Source of the DNA: Balaenoptera acutorostrata
Taxonomy: Eukaryota; Chordata; Mammalia; Artiodactyla; Balaenopteridae
DNA length: 64,000 bases
Direction of reading: 5' to 3'
NCBI RefSeq assembly: GCF_949987535.1
Contig: NC_080079.1
Span: forward strand, 8,932,001-8,996,000
The translations under genes were made by a program, and so were the position numbers. Shown piece after piece: positions 45,190-57,149 of this stretch. Numbering within the stretch: position 1 is the stretch's first letter; each line of letters begins with the position of its first letter. Under the pieces are notes generated by a model. It saw only the letters and a list, made by a program, of their open reading frames with translations, ran no database searches and had not been told where the DNA came from.

Positions 45190-45662
45190 ATCCTTGCGTC
45201 TGAGTATTTACGTCTCTGCATGGTCCCCTCCGTATGAAAGAGGGCTGCCCTGTGAAACCAACAGTACATTGCAAAATGGCAGAGCGTGACTCTGAGGCTG
45301 GTCCTGAAAGTCACTGCTTCATCTTTGGATGCTCATTCTCAGGGAAGCTGGCCACCCTGTTGTGAGGACACTCAAGCAGCCCTGCGGAGAGGTCCATGTG
45401 GCAAGGAGCTGAGGCCTCCTGCCGATAGCCAGCGCTAACTTGCCAGGCAGGCAAGTGAGCTCTCTTGGAGGTGAATTCACCAGCCCCAGTTGAGCTTTGA
45501 GATGCCTGGAGCCCCACCCACCAAGAGCTTGACTGCAGCCTCCTGAGAGGCCCTGAGCCAGGGCCCAAATAAGCCACTCGTGGATTTCTGTCCCATGGGC
45601 TATTTGAAATCATAATTTTTTGTTTGAAGCCACTAAGGTTTGGGTAGCGATAGATAATACAC
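45190..45662 (+). mobile_element. MLT1-type LTR (ERVL-MaLR), plus strand
   Basis: TTGTGAGGACACTCAAGCAG, GAGAGGTCCATGTGGCAAGG, AGCTGAGGCCTCCTGCCGAT, GAGAGGCCCTGAGCCAGGGC and TTGAAGCCACTAAGGTTTGG follow MLT1 closely. Ends near AGATAATACACC. No internal retroviral region, so a solo LTR remnant. Confidence 0.85.
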
Positions 45663-45669
45663 CAGGACA

Positions 45670-46170
45670 GACCTGGACACCTACCCAGGCTGACTCATCT
45701 CACAAGCCACAAGGCTGAGCAAACACAGCTCAGTCCTGGAGAACCCCAGCTCTGATCTGGGCCCCAGGGACCCCAGTCAGGTGGCTCCCGCACCACGTGA
45801 GCCCTCCCCCACTCCTCTGTCTCTAGCTGCCGCTCCTCCTTCGGACACTTGGCACCAAATTGCTTTGTGACGGATTCACTCTCTCCATCACCCTCAAGGA
45901 ATTATGACTGGCTCATCTCAAATCACAGGTCAGGCGAGACGGAGTGGCAGAGGCTGCAGCGGAGCGGGCAGGAAGGGTGCATCTCACTCCCAGGCCTCCA
46001 AGTTATAAAAGAGTAACCCTTCACCCTGGCGAGCTCCTGCTCTCTCTCGCCAATCTCTCTCCTGCTGATGTCTTTTCCCAGATTGCTGCCCGAAAAGCCA
46101 AGGCTCCCTCTTAAACTCACTCACCCGGCCCACCTCCAGTTCTGAGGCAGCGAGCGTAAGAAATGGCCCC
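45670..46170. other. Unique DNA
   Basis: No repeat or gene recognised. Confidence 0.4.
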
Positions 46171-46188
46171 ATTAAGAGCACACCACGG

Positions 46189-46516
46189 GGGACTTCCCTG
46201 GTGGCGCAGGGGTTAAGAATCCGCCTGCCAATGCAGGGGACACGGGTTTGATCCTGGTCTGGGAGGATCCCACATGCCACGGAGCAACTAAGCCCGTGCG
46301 CCACAACTACTGAGCCTGTGCTCTAGAGCCCGCGTACCCTAGAGCCCGCGTGCCGCAACTACTGAAGCCTGCGCACCTAGAGCCCGTGCTCCACAAGAGA
46401 AACCACCGCAGTGAGAGACCCGTGCACCGCAATGAAGAGTAGCTCCCGGTCGCCATAACTGGAGAAAGCCCATACACAGCAACAAGGACCCAACGCAGCC
46501 AAAAAAAAAAAAAAAA
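46189..46516 (+). mobile_element. CHR-2-type SINE, long-body form, exact TSD
   Basis: GGGACTTCCCTGGTGGCGCA start. The body carries a local repeat of CTAGAGCCCGCGT (46323 and 46340) and ends in a pure A run. AAGAGCACACCACGG is duplicated exactly (46174-46188 and 46517-46531). Confidence 0.93.
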
Positions 46517-46689
46517 AAGAGCACACCACGGAAGTTCCAGGGAGAGGGGGCACGTGTGCATGACATGGGAAGGAACCCACCCCCCGCCTTCCCCCACGCC
46601 CACCCTCAAGTCTCCTCTGTTTTGAGGGACCCTTAGTCTTTAATTGTACAGGCTCAGGGGACGGATAAATCAGGAGCTTGAGATTAACA

Positions 46690-46937
46690 TACACACACCA
46701 CAATATATAAGATAGATAACCAACAAGGACCTACAGTACAGCACAGGGAACTCTACTCAGTATTCTGTGATAACCTATATGAGAAAAGAATCTGAAAAAG
46801 AATGGATATATGTATATGTATAACTGAATCACTCTGCTATACACCTGAAATTAACACATTGGAAATCAACTATGCATCAATAAAATTTTTTAAAATTAAA
46901 AAAATGTTTTAAATAAAATATCTTAAAAAAAAAAAAC
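46690..46937 (+). mobile_element. L1 3' end, 5'-truncated
   Basis: ACAGCACAGGGAACTCTACT, TATAACTGAATCACTCTGCT and CATTGGAAATCAACTATGCA are L1 3' UTR, followed by A-rich DNA. Related to the copy at 18005-18241. Confidence 0.85.
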
Positions 46938-47268
46938 CTTACAGGTTCGATATTAACTCCCCACTCTCCTTCCTTCACGGTCTCCCCGAAGGATGGAGCC
47001 GGGTATGCAGGGGTGATTTTAAGTGACCTTCCCCTTGGACTTCTCAGTCCTGAGCAGTTACTTTCTCATTCCTACCCTCAGCACCTCCTACTTCCACTGC
47101 CCAGCCCCCCAGGGACCAACCTACCAGCCCCCAAGCTTGGAGGGACGAGGGGGGAGTCAGTACCCTGGAAACAGGCACCCTCAGAAACCCTCTCACCTCA
47201 CGGAGTGTGGGCTCAGATGTCGCAGCCTGGCTGGCAGGGTGGCACCATCACTCATGTGTCCATTTATC
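46938..47268. other. Unique DNA
   Basis: No repeat recognised; short frames end in the adjacent T run. Confidence 0.4.
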
Positions 47269-47283
47269 CAGCAGGCATGTCTT

Positions 47284-47532
47284 TTTTTTTTTTTTTAACA
47301 TCTTTATTGGAGTCTAATTGCTTTACAATGGTGTGTTAGTTTCTGCTGTATAACAAAGTGAATCAGCTATACATATACATATGTCCCCATATCTCCTCCC
47401 TCTTGCGTCTCCCTCCCACCCTCCCTATCCCACCCCTCTAGGTGGTCACAAAGCACCGAGCCGATCTCCCTGTGCTGTGCGGCTGCTTCCCACTAGCCAT
47501 CTGTTTTACATTTAGTAGTGTATATAAGTCCA
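47284..47532 (-). mobile_element. L1 3' end, 5'-truncated (minus), exact TSD
   Basis: T run, then ACATCTTTATTGGAGTCTAA, TTGCTTTACAATGGTGTGTT and CTCTAGGTGGTCACAAAGCA: reversed young L1 3' UTR. CAGCAGGCATGTCTT is duplicated exactly (47269-47283 and 47533-47547). Low divergence suggests a recent insertion. Confidence 0.92.
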
Positions 47533-47705
47533 CAGCAGGCATGTCTTGAGGGCCCAGGAAGTCAGCTCAGGTGCTGAGCCAACTGTGGGGACACAGAAAC
47601 GAGAGGCTCGGGTACGTCCTCCAGCTGGTCATATGCCCAGGTGCGCTGTGATGACGCTGTGCACGTGCCATGCACACATGCGGGTGATTGGGTGGGGGCA
47701 TTTCT

Positions 47706-48045
47706 TTTTTTTTAATAAATTTTTAAATTTTATTTGTTTATTTTTGGCTGCATTGGGTCTTCGTTGCTGCGCACGGGCTTTCTCTAGTTGCGGCGAGCGG
47801 GGGCTACTCTTCGTTGTGGTGCGCAGGCTTCTCATTGCGGTGGCTTCTCTTGTTGTGGAGCACGGGCTCTAGGCACGCGGGCTTCAGTATTTGTGGCTCG
47901 CGGGCTCTAGAGCACAGGCTCAGTAGTTGTGGCGCACGGGCTTAGTTGCTCCGCAGCATGTGGGAGCTTCCCGGACTTGGGCTCGAACCCGTGTCCCCTG
48001 CATTGGCAGGTGGATTCTCAACCACTGCACCACCAGGGAAGCCCT
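47706..48045 (-). mobile_element. CHR-2-type SINE, long-body form (minus)
   Basis: TTTGGCTGCATTGGGTCTTC, GGCTCGAACCC and, at the end, CACCAGGGAAGCCC. Flanks GTGGGGGCATTTCT (47692-47705) and GTGGGGGCACTTCT (48047-48060) differ at one base. Confidence 0.92.
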
Positions 48046-48159
48046 GGTGGGGGCACTTCTTGACTTTGTTAGTCTAGTTAATGAATCAGCTATTTAAGAT
48101 TTTACTCAACTGGTATGTTCTTTGTTTTTTGTCACTTTGAATGGTTTTGCTCTGAGCGT

Positions 48160-48668
48160 ATTCTCCACACTGAAGCCAGAGTGAATTTTTCAGAGCCCAA
48201 ATTTGATCTGTATCGTTCTCCTGGTGAAAACCCTCAGAAAGCTTCCCACTGCTCTCAGGATGAGGACAAAACCCCGTAACGTGGCCCTGACCCCGTTCCC
48301 CCACCATATATTGTCCCACCCTCGCTCCCTGCTCTCAGCTCCAATGCCACAGTCCCTTGGAGCTGCCCCAGGGCCTTTGCTCAGGCCTCCCTCCCTCTCT
48401 CTCTTCCTTTCTAGAAGGCGGAAGCTGCCCAACATCCTTTTCCAGGCCCTCCTTACATCATGTGTCTGCCGTTTGCAGAGGCCTGCGTCCTTTACAACAG
48501 CACAGCTCATTTGTGTGGTTAGTTACTTGCTCTGCCTCCTCCATAGCCCAGAAGCTCCATGAGAGCTGGACCTGTATCTGGTTTTGCTCACCATGGTGTC
48601 CAAAACACCCAGACCAGTCCCTGGTACATAATATCTGCTCAATAAACATTTGTTAAATAAATGAATGA
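48160..48668 (+). repeat. L2 element, 3' end
   Basis: CCCTCAGAAAGCTTCCCACT, GGATGAGGACAAAACCCC, CAGGGCCTTTGCTCAGGC, CAGAAGCTCCATGAGAGC and the terminal CAATAAACATTTGTTAAATA with TGAATGAA follow L2 in order. Well preserved. Confidence 0.88.
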
Positions 48669-48852
48669 ATTATGAACTCCAGACCCCAGCTTCTGAAATC
48701 AAATATCCTCAGCCCCTACTGCCTAGCATTTCTCCAGGTATCGGGTCCTCTCTCCAACCTCAGTCTCCCCATCTTTTAAAGGGGTTATTAATTCTTTCCT
48801 GGCCTCCAGAACAGGGTGGTTTTGAGACTCACAAAAGCTAGCAGGGGCCCTG

Positions 48853-48940
48853 CAGTGCGGTGCTTAAGAACAGGGGCTTTGGTCTCTGAAGGACCAGAGC
48901 GCGGATCCCTGTTCAGCCCCCGCTAGCTGGGAAGTGGTTA
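48853..48940 (+). repeat. MIR fragment (plus)
   Basis: GTGCTTAAGAACAGGGGCTT, TGGTCTCTGAAGGACC and CCCTGTTCAGCCCC match the MIR 5' part. Confidence 0.6.
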
Positions 48941-49124
48941 TCCTGCTGGTATTGCTTATAATTGCACACGACACCATCAACATTTGCACCTGAACATGTA
49001 AGATATTCTAAGTTCTCCTTATTCGTTCATATATCTCCTAACATCTTCATAACTTTGTGATACAGTGATTTTTGCACCCCAAACAGCACCAACATGTAAA
49101 ACAGGTTTTCTCCTTTACAGACAG

Positions 49125-49265
49125 GGTTTTCACATTTATTCTCCCCGTGAAGACTACTATCCCCACTTCTAGATGATGAAACTGAGGCTCAGAGAGGTCC
49201 ACTGACTTCCCAAAGCCACGCAACTGGGAAATACAGTGACAAACCAAGCCATGCTGCAAAGCGGA
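49125..49265 (-). repeat. MIR (minus strand)
   Basis: GATGATGAAACTGAGGCTCA, GAGAGGTCCACTGACTTCCC and AAAGCCACGCAACTGGG are the complement of MIR. Confidence 0.82.
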
Positions 49266-49269
49266 GCCA

Positions 49270-50435
49270 GGAATCCCCACCATAGGGTGGTGGGTGAGGG
49301 CTCGGCCCAGGACGTGGCACCGTGCCACACACACAGCAAGCACTCAACAAGTGCAAGCACCACTCGCTGCCCAAGGAAGAGCCCAGGAAGGCACGTGCCC
49401 AGGAAGGCAGGACAGTGGTTCTGTGCCCACCACGCCTCCACTGGCGCTGAGCCTGGAGTGTTCAGGAAGTACTGGTCGTTGATACGCACTCTCTCTCTCT
49501 CTCTCTCCATTTGCCTCCACTTAAGGACCATCCCCCGTCCCTGTCAGTCCTGTGCCGCAGGTAAGCATGCCTGCGTGCAGGTCCTGCCCTGCAGATGGAC
49601 CCTTGTGGCACCGAGAGACTCCTGCCAGCCTCAGCCCTTCACCAGGGAAGGAGGCCAGCTACACCAATGAAGACGAGCCCCCTCCCGGTGCCTTGGTCAC
49701 TGCAGAGACGGGTCAGAATCTCTAGCAGATCCAAGGGTTCTCAGCCCAGAGAATCCGGGACCCTCCTCCTCCCTGCAGGCCATTTGCCTTCTGCTGCAGA
49801 GAGAGGGCCTGGTGGGCTGAGATGCTGCGTTTTTGGAATCCCAGGACACCATTTCCATAGAGCAGCCCCAATTGACACCCACTGGGGTCCCACGTGAAGG
49901 GCGGAGCGGGGGGTGTTTGATGGCTCGGTGTCCTCGTGAGGCTCGTGGATCACTAAAACGATTACAGTCCAAAACGCCTGGCTCCAGCACAAAGCGCCTG
50001 GTCTATTCATCCTGCCCCTCGGTGGGCCCGGCCGCCACACCCCACCCACACCTCTGCCCAGGAAAGAGAGCTTCATTACTTGCTGCAGTGGGTCATATGG
50101 AGACAAATTTCACTGCACATTCTTTAGACAGAATTAACCAAGAATGGCAACAGAGGCCACCGCTTTCCCCCCACTATGTCCTCCATTTCCCTGATGCTCT
50201 TGTCCCTGCAAAAGCAGAGAGGACGGTGAGCACTCATCTGCCCCAGCCACAGAGACGACCCCGTCCGTCTACTAAGGAGCAGGGCCGGCCTCAGCATCGC
50301 GGAGCAAAGGTTAATGACCGCGTCTCTCCCAGGCTGTCTCCTTTCCTTAACTGGTTCTTGCCAGCTTAGAATGGAAGCCTGCTTTCAGCAAAGAGGCCTA
50401 TATATTTATAGGAAGAACAAGGAGATGGTTTGCCT
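49270..50435. other. Unique GC-rich DNA; short (CT)n
   Basis: 49488-49507 is a CT repeat. Frames up to 178 codons (49833-50369) overlap antisense frames of similar length and have no domain. A quiet CAATTGAC-type AT patch lies near 49870. No gene supported. Confidence 0.4.
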
Positions 50436-50439
50436 CGTG

Positions 50440-51140
50440 GCTAAAAGTACTTACCTAAAATAACAAGTGTTGGCAAGGATGTATAGAAGCTGAGCCCTCA
50501 TACATTGCTAGGGGGAATGTAAAATGGTGCAGCTGCATGGAAAACAGTTTGACAGTTCTTCCAAAAAAAAAGATATAGAAAAAGATATAGAATCATCATA
50601 TGACCTAGTAATTCCATTCCTAGGTATATATCCAGAAGAACTGAAAGCAGGGACTCTAAGATACTTACACATCATGTTCACAGCAGCACTATTCAAAATA
50701 GCCAAAGGTAGGCAAAACCCAAACAACCCCGTCTGTCCACTGATTGATGAATGGGTAAACCAAATGTGGTCTATCCAAGCAGTGGAATATTATTCAGCCT
50801 TAAAAAGGAATGAAATTCTGATACATGTTACGGCATGGATGAAACTTGAAAACATGCTATGTGAAAGCAGCTAGATACAAAAGGACAGATGTTGTGTGAC
50901 TCCAATTACATGAGGCACCCAGAACAGACAAATCCATAGAGACAGAAAGAAGGATGGTGGCGGCCAGGGGCTGGGGGAAGGGAGAATGCGGAGTCACTGT
51001 TTAATGAGTACAGAGTTTGAGTCAGATGATGAAAAAGTTCTGGAAATGGAAAGTGGCAATGGTTGCACAACATCGTGGATCTGCTTAATGCCACTGAATT
51101 GTATGCTTAAAATTGTTAAAATGTCAAAAAAGAAAAAAGT
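50440..51140 (+). mobile_element. L1M 3' region
   Basis: AACAAGTGTTGGCAAGGATG, AATGTAAAATGGTGCAGCTG, TATATCCAGAAGAACTGAAA, AGTGGAATATTATTCAGCCT and GAAACTTGAAAACATGCTAT are in L1M order. Ends AAAATTGTTAAAATGTC with an A-rich tail. Confidence 0.88.
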
Positions 51141-51600
51141 GCTGTCTATAAGCAGAAGGTCCTTTCCTTTCAAGGTTCAGTTTCATTCTTTACTCAACAG
51201 ATGTTCACTGCAAGTCAGCCTCAGGGCAGGATGGAATAAAGTGTTCTGTAGCCATAAGGAGCTCCCCTATGAGTGGATTCTGGGTACAGACACCTAGATC
51301 ACAGTCCTAGTACAGGGAGATCATAAAGATACTGTCCGGCGGGTAAAGCTCAAGGTTCAAGGAAGAAGCCTGCAGTATGGTAGCCCAGCTCCCACCTGAA
51401 ACCTCTCCGCAGGTTTTGGGGCTTGGAGGCAGCAAAGGTGACAAGTCACCCCCCAGTGTATTCATGGGGGAGGAACAGAGGGAGAAACGGGGGAGGCGGG
51501 GCAGCCGGGGGGGCTCGGCAGGCCTAGAGTGCCCCCTCTGCCCTCAGTTTAACCCTTTATCTACCCTATCAAAGAGAGCTGAGAGGTCCGCTAGCCCCAC
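51141..51600. other. Unique DNA
   Basis: No repeat or gene recognised. Confidence 0.4.
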
Positions 51601-51609
51601 AAGTGTTAT

Positions 51610-51820
51610 CAATTAATAATAATCAGAAGACGAAGGCAAAGACAAGCTAACCCTCACAGAGTGCTTCCTGTATACAGGCCAAGCACTGTGCCAAGAGCTC
51701 CACTTGCATTTTCTTATCTAATGCGCCCCACAGCCCCAGGGGGTAACCAACATTATTATCATTTTACGGATGAGAAGACTGACATGTCGGAGGTCACAGG
51801 TAGAAAGACAAACTGTGAGG
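51610..51820 (-). repeat. MIR (minus strand)
   Basis: AAGCACTGTGCCAAGAGCTC, TTATCATTTTACGGATGAGA and GGAGGTCACAGGTAG are the complement of MIR. Confidence 0.8.
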
Positions 51821-52214
51821 TGGAAACTCTGCGCAGAAAGCATTTTTCTTTTCTTCTCAAATGAGTAGGGCACATGCCTGAGGGCTAAAAACTCGTAGAC
51901 CGTAGGTGGTTTTTTGAACCCTAAACTTCCCCCCATTTGTCTGTCTCCAGAGCTGACCTCCGAAGATCCCAGCCAAGAATGTGGGGCAAACTTATCACCC
52001 TGAATTATCTGTGGACTTGGGTCTTTGTCGGATTTTTAAGTATCCAATGGCTCTGACCTGGGACGGGGCTCGGAGGGGCTCAGGAAGAGGCCTTGACTGG
52101 ACTCAGACTCCCTGCTGCCCTCCTTCTGGAACAAGCTCCAGCTCTTGCTCACTCGGAGAGGCCTGGAAGATGCTGATGCTGGAGGACAGTCTCTAATACA
52201 GATGCCTGGCATTG

Positions 52215-52345
52215 GCCGTGGGTTGCATTCATGGGCATGCTCTCACTTAACCCCTTGAGAACTCTGTGGAGTAAAACATCCTATCTTCGTTTCTCAGATA
52301 AAGAGCTGAGGCTCAGAGGGGCAAGACGACTTGTCTCCGAGTTCC
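52215..52345 (-). repeat. MIR (minus strand)
   Basis: TTAACCCCTTGAGAACTCTG and AGATAAAGAGCTGAGGCTCA, then GAGGGGCAAGACGACTTG, are the complement of MIR. Confidence 0.7.
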
Positions 52346-52679
52346 AGAGGGAGCGCAGAACCAGCTACATAATTTTCGAGGCCAGTGCAAAATGAAAACG
52401 TGGGGTCTGCTGTTTAAAAGTGATTCAGAATCTCAGGATGCTGACGATAGGAAACCAGATGCAGGGGCCCTTCTGAGCGTGGGAACAGGTTGCAGGCCTG
52501 TGAAGTCAGCCCAGGGAGTTAGAACTGAGCCAGGATCTCTGGGCACATGTTCCAGAACCCAACAGCTGCCTCTTCTGCCCCCCTAAACACAGCTGCCCTG
52601 GGGCCCCGGGGCTGCAGCCCGCAGAGTGGGGAGGGGGCCTGTGAAGTGAGACAGTGACTAAAGGCCTCGACAGAGCCAG

Positions 52680-52850
52680 GTCACAGACTCCAGCTCCTAT
52701 GTCGTTGATCGCATTAGCTCAATTCAATTGTGATTCTCTCTAATTACAATCCTTTTCTAGGAACAAGAGGGCCAAACTGAATTAGGAGGGGGAAACAGCC
52801 CATACTTTCATTCAGAAAAAAAAAAAAAAAAAAAAAAAGGAATAAAAGCA
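52680..52850. promoter_or_regulatory. AT-rich conserved-looking patch plus poly(A)
   Basis: CATTAGCTCAATTCAATTGT and GATTCTCTCTAATTACAATC are homeodomain-type cores in repeat-free DNA. A long A run follows at 52817-52838. Confidence 0.3.
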
Positions 52851-52894
52851 AAATTAGATTTCACTCTGTGGGTCCTGGATTGAGGAGCTGGAGG

Positions 52895-53070
52895 ACCCGG
52901 GCTGAGGCTTGCCTCTGCCACTTGACCTTGCACGGCTACCGAGAACCAAGGCTTCTCCACTCATAGCCTTAGTTTCCTTACCTGTGAAATGGGAATAAAA
53001 TAGCTATTTTTGGAATTTTTATGAAGATTAAGTTAGACAGTGCAGCGTTAAGTGCTTTACCTTTTGGAGG
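52895..53070 (+). repeat. MIR (plus strand)
   Basis: GCCTCTGCCACTTGACCTTG, TAGCCTTAGTTTCCTTACCT and GTGAAATGGGAATAAAATAG are in MIR order. An ATTA-rich segment follows. Confidence 0.75.
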
Positions 53071-53089
53071 AGGCTTGTAAAAATTACAT

Positions 53090-53610
53090 TCTCCTATTTA
53101 ATTTCAGGAGTGTCATGGTGCGCTGAGGTACAGTCACAGTATCCCTGGAAGTGCCTGGAAGTCAAGTTAAGAACTGCTAAAATAAGGAATGTAAAGGCAC
53201 AATGCAACTAAATATTTGTGGTTATTTTGTGGGATTTCAAGCCACTGTAATATGAATACACTGAATTCGAAAGGCTTTGTTGAAATATTCAGCCTTTTAA
53301 ACAAATAAGCCAGAGGACCTATGCATTATTTTATTCTGCTCTAGCATGAATATTTCATAAATTACATGCAATTATTAACAACATCAACACTAGCAAATTA
53401 ATTACTGTCAATTCATATTAATAAAACTGCATTTTGTAATAAATAAAGTTAGTTTACTGTGCCCCATCAGTCTCAGAGGTATTCACATTTGTCAATTGTC
53501 CTCTACTTCAGGCTAAAACAAAAGTAATCAAATAACTAATTATTGTACTAAATGTAGCACTGCTTTCCCGTCAATGAAAACTCACATTATTTATAACCCT
53601 TAGGACTGAA
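53090..53610. promoter_or_regulatory. Candidate conserved non-coding block (homeodomain-rich)
   Basis: Repeat-free and strongly AT-rich, with ACATGCAATTATTAACAAC near 53363, AGCAAATTAATTACTGTC near 53394 and AATAACTAATTATTG near 53530, plus several GAATATTTC/AATATTCA stretches. The density of TAATTA-type cores and lack of repeats suggest an enhancer of developmental type; inference only. Confidence 0.42.
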
Positions 53611-54360
53611 TATTCAAATCTGTGTTGATTCTTACGCTAAGAGGAACTTTCCAGCCCTCTCCCTTTTCACCTGCTCCCTCAGCCTCCACCCTCCACCACC
53701 CAAGGAACAACACAAGGGCCACCTGGACATGGGTGAAGATGTCTCAGCAAGTGGTCAGTGGTCACTGCAGTGAACAGGAACTCAAGCAAAGTTTGCAGAA
53801 TCTGCTGGAGACGTCCCCAATGCCAGTGGCCGGGTGTCCCATTTCTTGAATTCAGCGCCACACAGGCTTCCTCTACCATTGTTCATTCTTACAAATAAAA
53901 ATTCCTTCTCCTTCAGTAAAGGCTCCAGAGTTGTAACTTGAGATTACAACACCTCCAGGTATCCCTTTCAAAGCCTGGGGGTCGGGCGTACCAACATGAA
54001 ATCAAAATAACAACAATGACAATTCTCTACCGAGCTCATCGCAGAGTTAAATCACATGTTCTTGATTTCATCTGACGCTCACTCACAATTTAGTGCGTTA
54101 GTAGTTCCATTTTACAGGTGGAAAAACTAAAGTCAGGAAGGAAGAAGGGCAGCCAAGCCTGCCCTGCTGACCTCACCTCCCCTGAGATGTCCACTGAACA
54201 CCCCTAAGGTTCCCTCAAAGTAGCAACAAACAACTGGAAGCTTGTGTTAGGCCAGGCCAGGGGCTGGCCTCCTCCCTGGGAATGCTTGGGCCTGGACGAG
54301 CAGACAAAATATTTGGCCAATCCCACGTGGGCCAGTGGCATCTTACACCCTCCGTATTTA
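53611..54360. other. Unique DNA with a possible MIR scrap
   Basis: 54105-54135 resembles the MIR core on the minus strand (CCATTTTACAGGTGGAAAAA). The rest is unrecognised. Confidence 0.4.
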
Positions 54361-54369
54361 ACCACCAGT

Positions 54370-55313
54370 TAAAATATGTGTCAATACAAATGGCCAACAG
54401 GTACATGAAAAGATGCTCAGCATCACTATTAATAAGGAAAATGTAAACAAAAACCACAAGGGAGACAACACCTCACACCTATTAGAATGACTCATCAAAA
54501 AACCCAGAGATAACAAGTGTTGCCGAGGATGTGGAGAAAAGATAAAACTTGTGCACTGTTGGTGGGAGTATAAATTGGTACAACCATAGGGAAAACTGTA
54601 TGGAGGGTCCTCAAAAAATTTAAAATGTTGCAGCAATCCCGCTTCTGGGTATATATCCAAAGGAAACGAAGTCAGGATCTTGAAGAGATATATGCAGTCT
54701 CAGGTTCACTTCAGCATTATTCACAATAGTCAAGATATGGAAACAACCTAAGTGACCGTCAACTAATGAGTGGATAAAAAAGATGTGGTACAAATACACA
54801 ATGGAATATCATTCAGCCATGAGAAAGAAAGAAATCCTGCCATTTGTAACTACGTAGATGGACCTTATGGGCATTATGCTAAGTGAAAGAAGCCAAAGAC
54901 AAAGACAAATACTGTATGATATCCCTTATGTGTGAAATCTAAAAAGAGCCAAAGTCATAGAAACAGAGTAGAATGGTTGTTACCAGGGTTTGAGGGTTGG
55001 GGAAAATGGAGAGATGTTGGTCAAAGGGGAGAAAGTTTTCAGTCATAGGATGAATATGTTTGGGGATCTAATGTACAGCATAGTGATTATAATACTGTAC
55101 TATATACTTGAAAGTTGCTAAGAGAGTAGATCTTCAAGGTTCTCATCACAAAAAAAGAAATGGCTAATATGTGAGGTGACAGAGGTGTTAGCTAACGACA
55201 CAGCGGTAATCATTTCACTGTATATAAGTGTATCAAATCAACATGTTGTACACTTTAAACTTGCACCATGTTATATGTCAATTATATCTCAATAAAGCTG
55301 GAAAAATTAAAAA
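54370..55313 (+). mobile_element. L1M (L1MA-like) 3' region
   Basis: AAGATGCTCAGCATCACTAT, AACAAGTGTTGCCGAGGATG, ATGGAATATCATTCAGCCAT, TCATTTCACTGTATATAAGT and TCAATTATATCTCAATAAAG follow an L1MA-type 3' end in order to the A tail. Confidence 0.9.
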
Positions 55314-55390
55314 TCCAGATCCATTTTCCCCCAACGGGGAAATTCTTTTCTGAGATTTGTATAGATGTTTATAAATGACAGAAATATGTC

Positions 55391-55810
55391 TATAAGAGCC
55401 AGGTCATGGAAGCAACCTAAATGCCCATCGACAGACGAATGGATAAAGAAGTTGTGGTACATATATACAATGGAATACTCAGCCATATTACTCAGCCATA
55501 AAAAGGAACGAAATTGAGTCATTTGTTGAGACATGGATGGATCTAGAGACTGTCATACAGAGGGAAGTAAGTCAGAAAGAGAAAAACAAATATCGCATAT
55601 TAATGCATATATGTGGAACCTAGAAAAATGGTACAGATGAACTGGGTTGCAGGGCAGAAGTTGACACACAGATGTAGAGAACAAACGTATGGACACCAAG
55701 GGGGGAAAATTGCAGTGGGGTGGGGATGGTGGTGTGCTGAATTGGGCGATTGGGATTGACATGTATACAGTGATGTGTATAAAACTGATGACTGATTAAA
55801 AAAAAAAAAA
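55391..55810 (+). mobile_element. Younger L1 3' end, 5'-truncated, exact short TSD
   Basis: AACCTAAATGCCCATCGACA, GATGGATCTAGAGACTGTCA and ATATGTGGAACCTAGAAAAA, then an A run. GAAATATGTC is duplicated exactly (55381-55390 and 55811-55820). Confidence 0.88.
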
Positions 55811-55896
55811 GAAATATGTCAAACTAATCACACACAAAAAAGGTTTCATCAGCAGTTTCTACCTAAATGCAGAATTATCAGAATGTGCCTTAGAGC

Positions 55897-56315
55897 CTGT
55901 ATTAGTTTTCTATCGCTGCTGTAACAAATTACCCTGAACTTGGTGACTTCAAACAACAGAAATTTACTCTCAGTTCAGGAGTCCAGAAGTCTAAAATCAA
56001 GGTGTTGGCAGGGTGTGCTCCCTCCAAAGCCTCTAGTGGAGGCTTGCCTCTTCCAGCTTCTGGTGCCCCCAGTGTGCCTTGGCTTGTAAATGCATCACTC
56101 CAGTCTCTGCCTCCATCTTCCTTCTGTGTGTGTCTGTGCAGATGTTCCTCCTCTTATAAGGACAGCAGTCACATTGGATTTAGGGCCCACCCTAATTGCA
56201 TATGGCCACATCTTACCTGGATTACATCTGCAAAGACCCTATTTCCAAACAAGGTCACATTCATGGGTTCTGGATGGACATGAATTTTGTGTGGACACTA
56301 TCCAACCCAGTGTAG
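55897..56315 (-). mobile_element. MLT1-type LTR (ERVL-MaLR), minus strand, near complete
   Basis: CTGTATTAGTTTTCTATCGC, GGTGACTTCAAACAACAGAA, AATCAAGGTGTTGGCAGGGT, TTATAAGGACAGCAGTCACA and CTATTTCCAAACAAGGTCAC are the reverse complement of MLT1. Runs from the LTR 3' end to near its 5' end. Confidence 0.85.
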
Positions 56316-57065
56316 AGTGTACTTCTTACTGTGACACAGGGGTACTTAGGCCACAGGTGCTGGCCTGTGCCAGGTCCCCAGGTTGGGCACCGGAGTCATC
56401 CAACGCACAGGAGACAAACACATTCCATCAGGAAGCAGCACGTGCACCTCGGTGATCCCAAGGGGAAAAATGAAGTAAGCAACACAAATACCCTAAAACA
56501 GAATTACCCCAAACAGCAGTTTCTTAAAATAAAAACTCCAGATGGGAGGTTTTTATTGCAGGTTGATGACACATGTGAGTGAGAAAGACTCATCATTTCA
56601 GTGAACATTCCCCGTTCCCGAAACATGGAGAAATCAGCCCACATCAAACAGGTGTTTTCCATTTATACGGAAAGGACAGAAAGAGTCTTCAGTCATCCTC
56701 AAGAAAAAGAAAATACTGGGACATCGATTAGAAGCCACAGGTATATGTTCCACTAAAGGAACGCAACACACAAACCTCAAATCTAGGCTGCTTTGGAATG
56801 ACCCCAATACATGATCCTTTCACTAATTAAAATGGAGACCTTTCAGGTTCCTAAACCCTTACAGCTTATCTGCTGGAACCCGTGCATTTTCTAGAGGAGA
56901 GAACTGAGGCTCGAAGAGGTCGTCACGCCCAAACCACACAGCCAGGTGGGGCAGAGCCTACCCTAAAACTCTAGCCTCTAACTCCCAGTTCTCGGCTCTC
57001 TTTTTCTCTTTCCATCCCATTCTGCTACCTAAGAAATGTTTCTTCTTCGGAAACAAAGACCAAAA
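56316..57065. other. Unique DNA with MIR fragment at 56880-56960
   Basis: 56880-56960 (AGAGAACTGAGGCTCGAAGA, AACCACACAGCCAGG) is minus-strand MIR. The rest is unrecognised. Confidence 0.5.
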
Positions 57066-57072
57066 AAGCAGA

Positions 57073-57147
57073 AGCAGACAGACAGACAGACAGACAGACA
57101 CACACACACACACACACACACGCATGGACACACACGCACACACACAT
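57073..57147. repeat. Compound (CAGA)n(CA)n microsatellite
   Basis: Seven or more CAGA units from 57073 run directly into CA repeats, which are interrupted by CGCATGGA before resuming. Confidence 0.95.
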
Positions 57148-57149
57148 AC

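Noticed and set aside
49833..50369. 178-codon plus-strand frame
   Set aside because: Proline/arginine-rich low-information peptide with comparable antisense frames and no known motif.
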